Source: Microbispora hainanensis
GTDB lineage: Bacteria > Actinomycetota > Actinomycetes > Streptosporangiales > Streptosporangiaceae
Length of the DNA: 64,000 nt
Assembly: GCF_006874475.1 (NCBI RefSeq)
Contig: NZ_VIRM01000003.1
Coordinates: forward strand, 239,769-303,768
Reading direction: 5' to 3'
Shown here piece after piece: positions 1 to 9,301 of the stretch (the stretch's first letter is position 1; each line of letters begins with the position of its first letter). The notes under the pieces are model-generated. The model was not told the DNA's origin and did no database searches. It saw only the letters and a program-made list of their open reading frames with translations. Position numbers and translations under genes: made by a program.

Positions 1-246
1 TACGGCATCGCGGGCGGCGCCCGAGCGGTCGAGCAGTTGCGGCTGGTCTGCGGGGCGTTGCAGATGGCGGACGTGGCCCCGCAGGTCGCACTGCCGCTGC
101 AGACCGAGTTCGAGGACTACACCGTCTTCAGGCCGGGCCCCCACAGCGCCGGCGCACTCGACACGCTGCTGGACCATGTCGTCGCCTGGAGCACCGCCCT
201 CGCGCCGCTGCGCGCCGCCACCCCGGTCACCGCCGCCGCGACCTGA
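1..246 (+). CDS. NADPH-dependent FMN reductase family protein, C-terminal part
   Basis: The reading frame is open from the first base and stops at 244-246, so only the last 81 codons are present. The segment around TEFEDYTVFRPG followed by a helix ending in WSTALAPLRA resembles the C-terminal end of small flavodoxin-like NAD(P)H-dependent FMN/quinone reductases, which use FMN and NAD(P)H in the cytoplasm. The N-terminal flavin-binding segment lies outside the window, so the assignment rests on the tail alone. The next gene is on the same strand 57 bases downstream and could be co-transcribed. Confidence 0.55.
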   Translation, partial: YGIAGGARAVEQLRLVCGALQMADVAPQVALPLQTEFEDYTVFRPGPHSAGALDTLLDHVVAWSTALAPLRAATPVTAAAT

Positions 247-303
247 CGTTTCCCGGCGCTGTCCGGTCGTACCAGTGAGAACCGAATGAAGGGACGTACA
301 GCG

Positions 304-744
304 ATGCCTACGCGACGCGAAGAAGACGAGGCCACGATCAGGCGGCACATCGGCAGGGTCGTCGAAGGGATCCGGGCCAAGGATCTCGACGCCCTGAGGC
401 GGCTCTACGCGACGGACGTCGTGTCCTTCGACGTCGAGCCGCCACTGCAGCACGCCGGGATCGACGCGAAGCTGAAGAACTGGGCGAAGGTGTTCGCGGT
501 CTTCCAGGAGGTCGATTACGAGGTGCGCGACCTGACCCTCGCGGTGGGCGACGACGTGGCGTTCGGTCACTGCTTCGGCCGGCTCAGCGGCACGCTGGGG
601 AACGGGACGGCGACGAGCGGCATCTGGGTCCGGGGCACCTTCTGCTTCCGGAAGACCGGCGGCGACTGGCTGATCGCGCACGACCAGGCCTCCGTGCCGC
701 TCGACATCGCCAGCGGGCGGGGAGTGACCGACCTCGAACCCTGA
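304..744 (+). CDS. SnoaL-like / NTF2-fold protein
   Basis: A 146-residue single-domain protein. The order of elements (N-terminal helix with EEDEATIRRHIGRVVEGI, a DLDALRRLYATDVVSFD turn, then beta strands ending WLIAHDQASVPLD) matches the cone-shaped NTF2/SnoaL fold of ketosteroid-isomerase relatives. Members bind small hydrophobic ligands or are small isomerases or hydrolases; the substrate cannot be read here. The ATG at 304 is preferred over the in-frame ATG at 286 because GAAGGGA lies about 9 bases before 304 as a ribosome site, while none precedes 286. The length is typical for the family. Confidence 0.75.
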   Translation: MPTRREEDEATIRRHIGRVVEGIRAKDLDALRRLYATDVVSFDVEPPLQHAGIDAKLKNWAKVFAVFQEVDYEVRDLTLAVGDDVAFGHCFGRLSGTLGNGTATSGIWVRGTFCFRKTGGDWLIAHDQASVPLDIASGRGVTDLEP

Positions 745-867
745 TGTGGGCGGGACTGGAAGGTGACACCCCGGTCCGTAACGGCCGGGGCCGTCACCGG
801 AGCCGAAGCCCCCTCGGCCGCCATCCGAAAGGGCAGCCCGCTCTGGCAGAGGAAGCGCAGTGCGCGC

Positions 868-2355
868 TCAGGAGGGGGTGGAGCCGGAGGTACGGCTGCG
901 CAGGCCGCTCAAGCGGCGCAGGATGTCCCACCAGAACGGCGCGCCGAACAGCAGGGAGACCAGCGTGATGAGGAACCCCGGCCAGTGGCCCGGCGACGTG
1001 AGGCGCTGCCACCAGTCCCCGCCACGCCAGGCCCACGCCGGGCCGTCGGCCTCGTCCATCGTGACGCTCACCGGCGCGTACGTGAAGATCTTCACGAACG
1101 CCGGGGTGCTCAGCACGTCGGTGACGCACGCGTACGGGTCCTGGCCGGGCGCGCACTGCCCACGCAGCGGTTCGAGCGCCTGGGGGCCCGTCTCGCCGAA
1201 GGCCGTCACCGCGCTGCGGTAGGCGTTGTCGCGCAGCAGCGTCTTGCCGTACTCCAGGGAGTCCAGGCTGAACACCAGCGTCACGACGAGGCCGAGCGCG
1301 ACGATGACCCAGCGGACGTAGCGGCGGTAGAGCAGGCTGAGACGCTCCATCTCGCCGTCGAACCAGTCCTCGATACCCCGCCGGAACGCCTCCAGGTCGT
1401 GGCTGGCCCTGTCCCACACGGCCTTCAGGGGGCGGGAGAAGGGGCTCTTCAGCGCCTCGAGGTCCCGCATGAGGGCGTCCACGCCGCCGTGCTCGGTGGC
1501 GATCTCCATCACGGCGACGGCGAAGCGCGCGGGCGGGATGTCGGCGATGCTCGTCTTTCCGCGCTTGGCGTGGTCGATCTCCTGCAGCCGCTCGTGCAGC
1601 AGCTCGGCCATCGACTTGCCCTGGCCCGGCGGCAGCACGCCGCCCGCCGCACCGGCTCCTGCCCCCGGCTCTGCGTCGGCACCTGCGTCGGCACCTGCGT
1701 CGACCGCTGCCCCGACCTGCGCGCCGCCCTCCCCACCGGCTCCCGCGCCGGCCGCCGCCGGCTCCACCGTGAGGACGGCGATCTCCTCGGGGTCGGCCTG
1801 CCCGGCGGTGTGCGCGGGGTCCACGCTCTCCCCGGCCGCCTGCGCGGTCGCCACCTGCGCGGTCGCCGCTTGCTCGGTCGCCGCCTGCACGGTCGCCGGC
1901 TGTCCGGCCGTCATCTGCGCGGTCGTCATCTGTTCCGCTGCCACGGAGCCGGCGGCGGCGGCGAGCGGCGGGCTCTGCACGGGGGCCGGCTGCCGGCTGA
2001 ACGCGGGCCGCGGGTCCCGGCCGAACGGCAGCCGCGCGAACACGCCCAGCACGCTGGCGGGCAGGCGTGAGCGGCCCTCCTCGGACGACGCCGCCCGCAC
2101 CGCCTGCGCCGACGCCGTGCGCGCCGTACGACCCAACCTCTTGAGCGCGGCCAGGATCCGGTCGAGCCGGGAGGTCCCGTCCGCCGTCTCCGCGCCGTCG
2201 AGAGTGTCGCGCAGGTATGCCCACAGGAATTTGCTGCGGATTCCGAGCAGCCTGACGATGCCCTCGTTGATGCCGCTGACGAGAAGCGACAACAGCAGGA
2301 AGGCCAGGATCAGCCCGATGGCCAGGTCTGCGTAATACGAGATCAAAGAGATCAC
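868..2355 (-). CDS. Membrane protein of unknown function with long Ala/Gln/Thr linker
   Basis: About 495 residues. A first membrane segment lies near residues 8-30 (LAIGLILAFLLLSLLVSG), a second around the middle of the C-terminal half (WVIVALGLVVTLVFSL), and a third near the C-terminus (FLITLVSLLFGAPFWW). Between the first and second is a low-complexity stretch built from imperfect AQxATxQ-like repeats and Gly/Ala runs, probably an extended cytoplasmic linker. I do not recognise the family. The GTG at 2355 is chosen because it directly precedes the first hydrophobic helix; the upstream open frame is Arg-rich and not protein-like. It is divergent from the methyltransferase at 2484. Confidence 0.6.
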   Translation of the reverse strand: MISLISYYADLAIGLILAFLLLSLLVSGINEGIVRLLGIRSKFLWAYLRDTLDGAETADGTSRLDRILAALKRLGRTARTASAQAVRAASSEEGRSRLPASVLGVFARLPFGRDPRPAFSRQPAPVQSPPLAAAAGSVAAEQMTTAQMTAGQPATVQAATEQAATAQVATAQAAGESVDPAHTAGQADPEEIAVLTVEPAAAGAGAGGEGGAQVGAAVDAGADAGADAEPGAGAGAAGGVLPPGQGKSMAELLHERLQEIDHAKRGKTSIADIPPARFAVAVMEIATEHGGVDALMRDLEALKSPFSRPLKAVWDRASHDLEAFRRGIEDWFDGEMERLSLLYRRYVRWVIVALGLVVTLVFSLDSLEYGKTLLRDNAYRSAVTAFGETGPQALEPLRGQCAPGQDPYACVTDVLSTPAFVKIFTYAPVSVTMDEADGPAWAWRGGDWWQRLTSPGHWPGFLITLVSLLFGAPFWWDILRRLSGLRSRTSGSTPS

Positions 2356-2483
2356 CCGTACCGTTGATACAACGTCGCCTCGGTAAGGGCAACGAATTCC
2401 GCGATTCCGGATTTCGATCAGACGACCGGGACGGGGGCGCGCACGGATAAGATCAGGAAAACCCCGTCCCCCCGGAGCATGTG

Positions 2484-3296
2484 ATGGCCGACGAAACACC
2501 CGCTGCCGCGAAGCTCAACACCTTGGTGCCGCATCCCGCCCGGGTGTACGACTACTGGCTGGGCGGCAAGGACAACTTCGAAGCGGACCGCGCGGTCGCC
2601 GAAGCGGTCAAGGCCGCCTCCCCCGGGGTCGTCCAGGGCGCCCGGGACAACCGGGCGTTCCTGGGCCGGGCCGTACGGTTCCTGGCGGAGCAGGGGATCA
2701 CCCAGTTCCTCGACATCGGCACCGGCATTCCGACCCAGGGCAACACTCACGAGGTCGCCCAGGCCGTGAATCCGGCGGCCAGGGTCGTCTACGTCGACAA
2801 CGACCCGATCGTGATGGTCCACGCCCGCGCGCTGCTGCGCAGCACGCCGGAGGGCAGGACCGCCTACATCGAGGCCGATCTGCGTGACCCCGACGCCATC
2901 CTCAAGCACCCGGACACGCTGGCGACGCTCGACTTCGACCAGCCGATCGCCGTGGTGATCGTGGGCACGCTCATGTTCGTCAAGGACGAGGACGACCCGT
3001 TCGGCGTCGTCAAGCGCTACACCGACGCGGTGGTGCCCGGCAGTTACCTCGCCGTCACCCACGTCACCGGCGACTTCGCCCCCGAGAGCCTGGAGGCCTT
3101 CGCCGAGGCGTACAACACCGGTCCCGTCCCGCTCACCTTGCGTACCGGCACGGAGATCGGCCGGTTCTTCGACGGATTCGAGCTCGTGGAGCCCGGCCTG
3201 GTGGCGGTCGGCGAATGGCGCCCGGACCCGGACGAGGTCCCCTTCCTGGCCGGCCGCGTGCACGGCGGGTACGGGGCCGTGGGCAGGAAGCTCTGA
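2484..3296 (+). CDS. S-adenosylmethionine-dependent methyltransferase (DUF574 / Methyltransf_19 family)
   Basis: 270 residues. The N-terminal VPHPARVYDYWLGGKDNF and the Rossmann segment FLDIGTGIPTQGNTHEVAQ are hallmarks of this actinobacterial family; VYVDNDPIV follows as the acidic loop expected to hold the ribose of SAM. Members are abundant in actinomycetes, often as many paralogues, and their acceptors are mostly unknown. ATG 2484 has GGAG six bases upstream; a GTG at 2481 is in the same frame but too close to that site. It converges on glnE with 34 bases between the genes. Confidence 0.85.
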   Translation: MADETPAAAKLNTLVPHPARVYDYWLGGKDNFEADRAVAEAVKAASPGVVQGARDNRAFLGRAVRFLAEQGITQFLDIGTGIPTQGNTHEVAQAVNPAARVVYVDNDPIVMVHARALLRSTPEGRTAYIEADLRDPDAILKHPDTLATLDFDQPIAVVIVGTLMFVKDEDDPFGVVKRYTDAVVPGSYLAVTHVTGDFAPESLEAFAEAYNTGPVPLTLRTGTEIGRFFDGFELVEPGLVAVGEWRPDPDEVPFLAGRVHGGYGAVGRKL

Positions 3297-3330
3297 CCGT
3301 CCCCCACCCTGACCAGGGCCAGGGCCGGAG

Positions 3331-6300
3331 TCAGTCCTCGTAGAAGACGCGCTCCACCACGGACCGGGCCCGCCGGGTGGCGCGCCGGTAGTCCTCGACG
3401 AAGTCCTCGGTGCCCTCGGGCGGATAGCCGAGCGCCCGCGCGAGCAGCACGCGCTCCTTGACCGGGGTCGGGATGCTGTCGGACGCACGCCCGCGCACCA
3501 GCATGAGGGCGTCGCGGATGCGCGAGGCGAACAGCCACGCCTGCGCGAGCACCTCCTCGTCGGCCGGGTCGAGCAGGCCCTCCCCCGCCGCCGCGCGCAG
3601 CGCGTCGAGGGTGCGCGTCGTACGCAGCGCGGGTGTGGCTCCCGCGTGCCGCAGCTGGATGAGCTGGGCCACCCACTCCACGTCGCTCAGCCCGCCCCTG
3701 CCGAGCTTGGTGTGCAGGGCAGGATCGGCCCCGCGCGGCAGCCGCTCGGCCTCCATGCGCGCCTTGAGCTTGCGGATCTCGCGTACGGCGTCCGCGGAGA
3801 TGCCCCCGGCCGGGTAGCGCAGCGGATCGACGAGCGCGATGAACTCCCGGCCGAGCTCGGGGTCGCCCGCGCAGAACCGCGCCCGCAGCAGCGCCTGGGC
3901 CTCCCAGTGCGAGGCCCAGCGGTCGTAGTAGGCCCGATAGGAGGCGATCGTGCGGACGAGCGGCCCCTGCCGCCCCTCCGGCCGCAGGCCCGCGTCGATC
4001 TGCAGCGGCGGGTCGGGGGCGGGCAGCGCGAGCAGCCTGCGCGTCTCCTCGGCCACGGCGTGGGCGGCGTCGGTCGCGTCCCGGTCGGCCACGCCCGGCA
4101 GCGGCGCGTGCACGAACATGACGTCGGCGTCGCTGGCGTAGGAGCTCTCCAGGCCGCCGAGGCGGCCCATGGCGATGACGGCCATCCGTGTCGGGAACGG
4201 GGCCCGGCGTTCCAGCGTGACCTTGTTGATCGCCGTGTCCAGCGCCGCCTGGATCGTGACGTCGTTCAACGACGAGAGGGCCTGGCCGACCTCCTCGATG
4301 TCGATCAGCCCCGACAGGTCGGCGCAGGCCGTGCGGAGCAGCTCCCTGCGGCGCAGCGCCCGCACGGCGGCGACGGCGGTCTCGGCGTCCTCCGCGTGGC
4401 GGCTCACCGCGGCGGCGGCCTCGGCGGCGAGCGTCGCGGCGGGCCGTACGGCCAGCTCGGCGGGCGAGCCCAGCATCGCGACGGCCTCGGGGGCGTGCAG
4501 CAGTAAACCGGTGACGTACTTGCTGGTGCCGAGCAGGTGGGCGAGGCGCTCGGCGGCGGCGGTCTCGTCGCGCAGCAGGCGCAGATACCACGGCGTGGTG
4601 CCGAGCTTGTCGCTCACCTGGCGGAAGCCGAGCAGGCCGGCGTCGGGGTCGGGGGCGTCGGCGAACCAGCCGAGCATGACCGGCAGCAGCGTCCGCTGTA
4701 TGGCCGCCCGGCGGGAGACCCCGCTGGTGAGCGCGGCGATGTGCCGCAGCGCGCCCTCGGGGTCGGCGTAACCGAGCGCCTCCAGCCGCGCGGTGGCGGC
4801 GGCCGTGGACAGGCGGGCCTCGGTCTCCGGCAGCCGGGCCACGGCCTGCAGCAGCGGGCGGTAGAACAGCTTCTCGTGAAGCCGCCGCACCTCCAGCGCG
4901 TGCCGCTTCCACGTGGTGGTGAACTCCCCCACCGGGTCGGTCGTCATGCCCAGCCCCCGGCCGAGCCGCCGCAGGTCGGCGGTGTCCGACGGCACCACGT
5001 GGGTGCGGCGCAGCCGGTGGAGCTGGAGCATGTGCTCGACCTGGCGCAGGAAGGTGTAGGCCTCGGCGAGCGCCTTGGCGTCGTCGCGCCCGACGTAGCC
5101 GCCCCTGGAGAGCGCGGCGAGGGCCGACAGCGTGGCCCGGCGGCGCAGCAGCGGGTCGGAGCGGCCGTGCACGAGCTGGAGGAGCTGGACGGCGAACTCG
5201 ATGTCCCGCAGCCCGCCCGGCCCGAGCTTGATCTGCCGGTCGGCCTCGCCCGCGGGCACGTGCGCCTCCACGCGGCGGCGCATGGCCTGCACGTCCTCCA
5301 CGAAATGGGGCCGGGCGGCGGCCTGCCAGACCAGCTCGTTGACCGCGGCGACGTACTGCTGGCCGAGCTCCAGGTCGCCCGCGACCGGGCGCGCCTTGAG
5401 CAGCGCCTGGAACTCCCAGGTCTTGGCCCACCGCCGGTAATAGGTCAGGTGGCTTTCCATGCTGCGCACGAGCGGGCCCATCTTGCCCTCCGGGCGCAGG
5501 TTGGCGTCCACCTCCCACAGCGCGCCCTCGGGGGTGCTCGCCGAGCAGGCGCGCATCATGCCCTGCGCGAGGCGCGTGGCGGTCTGCAGCGCCTTGGTCT
5601 CGTCGACGCCCTCCTTGGGCTCGGCCACGAAGACGACGTCGACGTCGGAGATGTAGTTCAGCTCGCGGGCCCCGCACTTGCCCATGCCGATGACGGCCAG
5701 CCGTACGTCGCCCGCGTCGGCCACCTCGGCCCTGGCGATGGCGAGGGCGGCCTCCAGCGCGGCCGAGGCGAGGTCGGCCAGCGCGGCGGCGACCTCGGCG
5801 AGCGTGCACTCGCCGGTCACGTCCCGGCTCGCCAGGTGCAGCAGGCGGCTGCGGTAGGCGACGCGCAGCGCGTCCATCGCCGGCGTTCCCTGCCCGGCGG
5901 TGACCCCGCCGGCCATGAGTTCGGCCACGGGCTCGGACGTGTCCGGGTCGGCCCCGACCGCGAGCAGCATCTCCTCGCGCAGGTCGCCGGGCGTGGGCCA
6001 GCGCGTCCACTGGATGGACGGCAGGCACTCCGGGTGCCGCACGACGTGCTCGCCGAGCGCCGCGCTGAGCCCGAAGACGCCGAGCAGCCTGCGGCGCAGG
6101 CCGGGGTCGGCGCGGAACGCCCCGAGCACGCTCGCGTCCCGCTCGACCAGGCGGCTGAGCGTGGTCAGCGCCAGATCCGGGTCCGCGGCCCTGACGAGGT
6201 CGTCGAGCAGCGCGAGATCGCCGACCGCCTCGGGGCCGAGCTCGTCGAGCAGCCGTTCGGCCCGCGCGCCGTCGGCGAATCCGAGCGCCGCCAGGCGCCC

Positions 6301-6333
6301 TGCCGTCGTCTGTATCCGAGGCGCGGCGTTCAC
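3331..6333 (-). CDS. glnE: Bifunctional glutamine synthetase adenylyltransferase / adenylyl-removing enzyme
   Basis: A 1000-residue protein of the usual GlnE length. Two nucleotidyltransferase domains are visible: an N-terminal adenylyl-removing domain with GMGKCGARELNYISDVDVV (about residues 210-230) and a C-terminal adenylylating domain with AMGRLGGLESSYASDADVM (about 690-710). Each is followed by a helical regulatory domain with an RxGPGGLRDIEF-type or RGGLSDVEW-type motif. The enzyme attaches or removes AMP on the adenylylation tyrosine of GlnA-type glutamine synthetase in response to nitrogen status. The GTG at 6333 is preceded by AGGAAGGA, which decides the start over the upstream in-frame ATG at 6402. 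A glutamine synthetase gene lies 3 kb away on the same strand. Confidence 0.95.
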   Translation of the reverse strand: MNAAPRIQTTAGRLAALGFADGARAERLLDELGPEAVGDLALLDDLVRAADPDLALTTLSRLVERDASVLGAFRADPGLRRRLLGVFGLSAALGEHVVRHPECLPSIQWTRWPTPGDLREEMLLAVGADPDTSEPVAELMAGGVTAGQGTPAMDALRVAYRSRLLHLASRDVTGECTLAEVAAALADLASAALEAALAIARAEVADAGDVRLAVIGMGKCGARELNYISDVDVVFVAEPKEGVDETKALQTATRLAQGMMRACSASTPEGALWEVDANLRPEGKMGPLVRSMESHLTYYRRWAKTWEFQALLKARPVAGDLELGQQYVAAVNELVWQAAARPHFVEDVQAMRRRVEAHVPAGEADRQIKLGPGGLRDIEFAVQLLQLVHGRSDPLLRRRATLSALAALSRGGYVGRDDAKALAEAYTFLRQVEHMLQLHRLRRTHVVPSDTADLRRLGRGLGMTTDPVGEFTTTWKRHALEVRRLHEKLFYRPLLQAVARLPETEARLSTAAATARLEALGYADPEGALRHIAALTSGVSRRAAIQRTLLPVMLGWFADAPDPDAGLLGFRQVSDKLGTTPWYLRLLRDETAAAERLAHLLGTSKYVTGLLLHAPEAVAMLGSPAELAVRPAATLAAEAAAAVSRHAEDAETAVAAVRALRRRELLRTACADLSGLIDIEEVGQALSSLNDVTIQAALDTAINKVTLERRAPFPTRMAVIAMGRLGGLESSYASDADVMFVHAPLPGVADRDATDAAHAVAEETRRLLALPAPDPPLQIDAGLRPEGRQGPLVRTIASYRAYYDRWASHWEAQALLRARFCAGDPELGREFIALVDPLRYPAGGISADAVREIRKLKARMEAERLPRGADPALHTKLGRGGLSDVEWVAQLIQLRHAGATPALRTTRTLDALRAAAGEGLLDPADEEVLAQAWLFASRIRDALMLVRGRASDSIPTPVKERVLLARALGYPPEGTEDFVEDYRRATRRARSVVERVFYED

Positions 6334-6593
6334 CGTTCCTTCCTCCACCCCGACGTCGATCACGTCGGCCCCCCGAGACGAACCTTCCCAGTAACGGTAC
6401 ACATGGGACGGAAGCCTCCTCGCAGAGATCGGCCCCCTGCCGCGGAGCCGACCTCGGACATCACCGCCCGGCGCCCGCCGGGCTCAGCGCACACGCTAAC
6501 GCTCCGCGTTGTGCGCGTCCTTAGCGGTTTCTCTGCGTAATCGGCCCATCACGCGTTTTCGCCGCGCGCTCCTCCCGCCCGGGCCGGCCCCTT

Positions 6594-6638
6594 GTCAGGG
6601 CAGGTCAGGGCAGGTCAGGGCAGGTCAGGGCAGGTCAG
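6594..6638. repeat. Tandem 10-bp repeat containing the stop codon of the amidotransferase gene
   Basis: The unit GTCAGGGCAG occurs four times in perfect tandem, followed by a fifth partial unit GTCAG. On the minus strand each unit carries TGA, at 6595, 6605, 6615, 6625 and 6635; the last is the real stop codon of the gene at 6635. Because the unit is 10 bp, the extra TGAs fall in all three frames beyond the stop. Confidence 0.9.
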
Positions 6639-7372
6639 CGCCCGGTGATCTGGGCCGCGAACGCCTCGGCGAGCGGCCTCCAGGTGCGCCTCAGCTCGTC
6701 CCCGGCCGCCTCGGCCTGCGCGTTCAGCTCCCCGGCCCGCTCGGGCGGCAGCTCCCCTCCCTCGGTCCAGGAGGCGAAGATCTCCGGCGTGGCCTCGGGG
6801 TGGAACTGCACGGCCCAGGCCCGGTCGCCCAGCCGGTACGCCTGGTTGGGGTAGCGCGCGCCGGTGGCCAGCCGTACGGCGCCCTCGGGCAGGGTGGTCA
6901 TGGCGTCGTAGTGATACTGGATCGCCCGGACCGGCCCGGACGGCGGCCCGGACGGCGGCCCGGACGGCAGCGCGGACAGCAGCGCGGACAGCAGCGGGTC
7001 GGCGGCGGCCTCGGGCAGCGGCTCGATCTCCCCCAGGCCGATCTCCAGGCCCGCGTCGCCGCGCTCGACGGTCCCGCCGCAGGCCATGGTCATGAGCTGG
7101 GCGCCGAGGCAGATGCCGAGCGTCGGCACGCCCTCGTCCACGGCACGGGCGATCAGGGCCCTGGTGGCCGGGAGCCAGGCGTAGCCCTCGTCGTCCCAGG
7201 CCGCCGCGGCGCCGCCGAGGACCAGCAGCCCGCCGGCGGCGCGCTCGGGCACCGGCTCCCCCTTGTACGGCCGGACGACCTCGGTCTCGACTCCGGCGGC
7301 CTCCAGCCACCCCGCGAAGAAGCCCAGGCCGGCCTCGGCCTCGTGCTCGATGACGGTCAGACGTTCACCCAT
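6635..7372 (-). CDS. Class I glutamine amidotransferase (GATase1-like, GMP synthase-type fold)
   Basis: 245 residues with a GATase1 fold. The nucleophile elbow is GICLGAQLM (Cys near residue 88), and QFHPEA near residue 184 gives the catalytic His and Glu. Stand-alone members hydrolyse glutamine or related gamma-glutamyl compounds, or act on unknown amides; the acceptor partner is not identifiable. A Pro/Ser/Gly- and Leu/Ser/Ala-rich insertion near residues 140-155 is encoded by short DNA tandem repeats (about 6935-6995) and is not part of the conserved fold. It is divergent from the hydrolase at 7442, sharing a 69-base promoter gap. No strong ribosome site precedes ATG 7372. Confidence 0.8.
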   Translation of the reverse strand: MGERLTVIEHEAEAGLGFFAGWLEAAGVETEVVRPYKGEPVPERAAGGLLVLGGAAAAWDDEGYAWLPATRALIARAVDEGVPTLGICLGAQLMTMACGGTVERGDAGLEIGLGEIEPLPEAAADPLLSALLSALPSGPPSGPPSGPVRAIQYHYDAMTTLPEGAVRLATGARYPNQAYRLGDRAWAVQFHPEATPEIFASWTEGGELPPERAGELNAQAEAAGDELRRTWRPLAEAFAAQITGR

Positions 7373-7441
7373 ACGGGAGAGCTTAAAGACACATATCAGG
7401 ACAGGCGATACCGGAGAGGGTCGTACCGTACAGTCCGAACC

Positions 7442-8299
7442 ATGAACATCGATGAGGTCGCCGTCCCCGGCGGACGGCTGCGGATCGCCAGGTTCGGCGG
7501 CGGTCCCCGCCTGATCATCGCGGCGCACGGCATCACCGCCTCCCTCATGGCGTGGCGGGCGGTGGCCGACGCGCTGCCGCCCGGCTGGTCGCTGGTCGCC
7601 GTGGACCTGCGCGGGCGCGGCCACAGCGCCGATCTGCCCGGCCCGTACGGCCTGGACCGGCACGCCGACGACCTGGAACGCGTCGCCGAGCACGTGGGCG
7701 CGGACGGCACGAGCGTGCTCACCGGGCACTCCATGGGCGCCTACGTCGCGGCGCTGCACGGCGCGCACCGGCGTTACGCCAAGGTCGTGCTCGTGGACGG
7801 CGGCCTGCCGCTGCCGCTGCCGCCCGGCGCCGACCCCGACGAGGTGCTGGAGGCGACGCTCGGCCCGGCCATCGCCCGGCTCTCCCAGACCTATCCGAGC
7901 GTGGACGCCTACCTCGGCTTCTTCCGCGCCCACCCCGCGCTCGCGAACGACTGGTCCCCCTTGATCGAGGAGTACGTCCGCTACGACGCCGCCGGGCCGG
8001 ACGACGCCGTCCGCTCCCGCGCCCGCGAGGACGCCGTACGGCAGGACGGCCGCTGGCTGCTCACCGAGCACGAGGCGATCGGGACCGCGCTGAAGGCCGT
8101 CGAGCCCGCGCCGCTCCTGCTCCGCGCGCCGCGAGGGCTGCTGAACCAGGACGTCGGGATGCTCCCCGACGACCTGACCGCGCAGTGGACGGCCGGGCTG
8201 CCCGGCCTGCGCGACGAGGTCGTGCCGGACTGCAACCACTACACGATCCTGTTCGACCCCCGCTGCGCCGCGGTGGTGGCCGCCCGCCTCACGGCGTGA
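7442..8299 (+). CDS. Alpha/beta hydrolase
   Basis: 285 residues. The oxyanion region is IIAAHGITAS, the nucleophile elbow is LTGHSMGAYVA (Ser near residue 99), and the C-terminal CNHYTILFDP supplies the likely catalytic His. The DLRGRGHS motif is typical of the esterase / haloperoxidase / epoxide-hydrolase group. Substrate and pathway cannot be told. It is cytoplasmic by appearance, as there is no signal peptide. It shares an intergenic region with the divergent amidotransferase. Confidence 0.85.
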   Translation: MNIDEVAVPGGRLRIARFGGGPRLIIAAHGITASLMAWRAVADALPPGWSLVAVDLRGRGHSADLPGPYGLDRHADDLERVAEHVGADGTSVLTGHSMGAYVAALHGAHRRYAKVVLVDGGLPLPLPPGADPDEVLEATLGPAIARLSQTYPSVDAYLGFFRAHPALANDWSPLIEEYVRYDAAGPDDAVRSRAREDAVRQDGRWLLTEHEAIGTALKAVEPAPLLLRAPRGLLNQDVGMLPDDLTAQWTAGLPGLRDEVVPDCNHYTILFDPRCAAVVAARLTA

Positions 8300-8386
8300 G
8301 CGCCGGCCCTTTCGAGCCCGGCGGCCCTGGACGAGCTCCACCGCCGCCCGGCGTCCACGGCTCGCCCTGATCGGGACGGAGCCGGG

Positions 8387-9145
8387 TCACTGGCGGGGCA
8401 GGATCCAGGTCGCCTTGGCGGCGGCGACGAGCGCGCCGTCCACCTCGTAGACCGCGCTCGTGCCGAACAGCTTGCGGCCGTCGCGGCCCTCCGCCCGGGC
8501 GACGACCGAGTATCGGCCCATCGGGTAGACCCGGCGGAACACCTGACCGGTCAGCCGGCCGAGCAGCGGAGGCTCGATGGGCTGCCGGTCGGGGAAGCTG
8601 CGGTAGTGCGCCCAGCCGGTGACGCAGTCGAGCGCCGCCCAGACGATCGAGTCGGGCACCACGCCCTGCTCGTCGGTCACGTTGAACGGCACCCGCCAGC
8701 CCGCGGCCACGAGCTCGCCGCCGTCGGCGGGGCTCTCGACCGGGCCGGGGAAGATCCGCAGCCCGTCGCCCGGCTCGCGCAATCCGCAGGCGAAGCAGCC
8801 CGCGATGGCGTGGCCGTGCCTGCCGGGGAAGCCGGCCTCCGCGCGGGCCGCGTCGGTGAACCGCACGAACGGCGGCGGCGTCAGCGTCTCGGCGACGGGG
8901 ATCGCCTCCACCAGGTGACTGTCGCCCTGGCTGAGCACGACGGCGTTGCCGACGTGCTCGACGCACAGGGCGGTCTCCAACGGGACCGGTCTGCGAAGGG
9001 TGACCTCCACCGGCGAGTCGTGACCGCGCCCGGTCAGCGTGCCGGCGAGGGTGCCCGCTATCCAGCCGCCGTTGGCGGTGCCCTCTGGTCCCCGGAAACG
9101 CTTCGGTACGGTCAGAACGGTCTGCAGCCCCGCAGCCGCCGTCAT
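8387..9145 (-). CDS. Hotdog-fold protein, thioesterase-like
   Basis: 252 residues. The pattern of a conserved GGWIAGTLAG helix near the N-terminus, a strand pair, and a second half-domain ending with AVYEVDGALVAAAKATWIL suggests a double hotdog arrangement, as in acyl-CoA thioesterase relatives that accept acyl-CoA or other thioesters. A CFACG pair in the middle (about residue 118) is a common feature of this actinobacterial hypothetical family. ATG 9145 is chosen because GGGAGGG lies nine bases upstream, while the GTG at 9169 lacks one. The gene follows glnA2 on the same strand after 156 bases. Confidence 0.6.
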   Translation of the reverse strand: MTAAAGLQTVLTVPKRFRGPEGTANGGWIAGTLAGTLTGRGHDSPVEVTLRRPVPLETALCVEHVGNAVVLSQGDSHLVEAIPVAETLTPPPFVRFTDAARAEAGFPGRHGHAIAGCFACGLREPGDGLRIFPGPVESPADGGELVAAGWRVPFNVTDEQGVVPDSIVWAALDCVTGWAHYRSFPDRQPIEPPLLGRLTGQVFRRVYPMGRYSVVARAEGRDGRKLFGTSAVYEVDGALVAAAKATWILPRQ

Positions 9146-9301
9146 ATGGCCACGCCCTCCCTGAGTCACGTCTTGATACGGCTCACCCGTAAAAGTCGTA
9201 ACAAGTGAACCGATTTTACTGTTCCGGCGTACGGACCAGCCAAACAGACGGGAGTGTCAGAAAGATTTGCAGCCTGTAACGGCGTGGTGACGCGATCTCC
9301 G

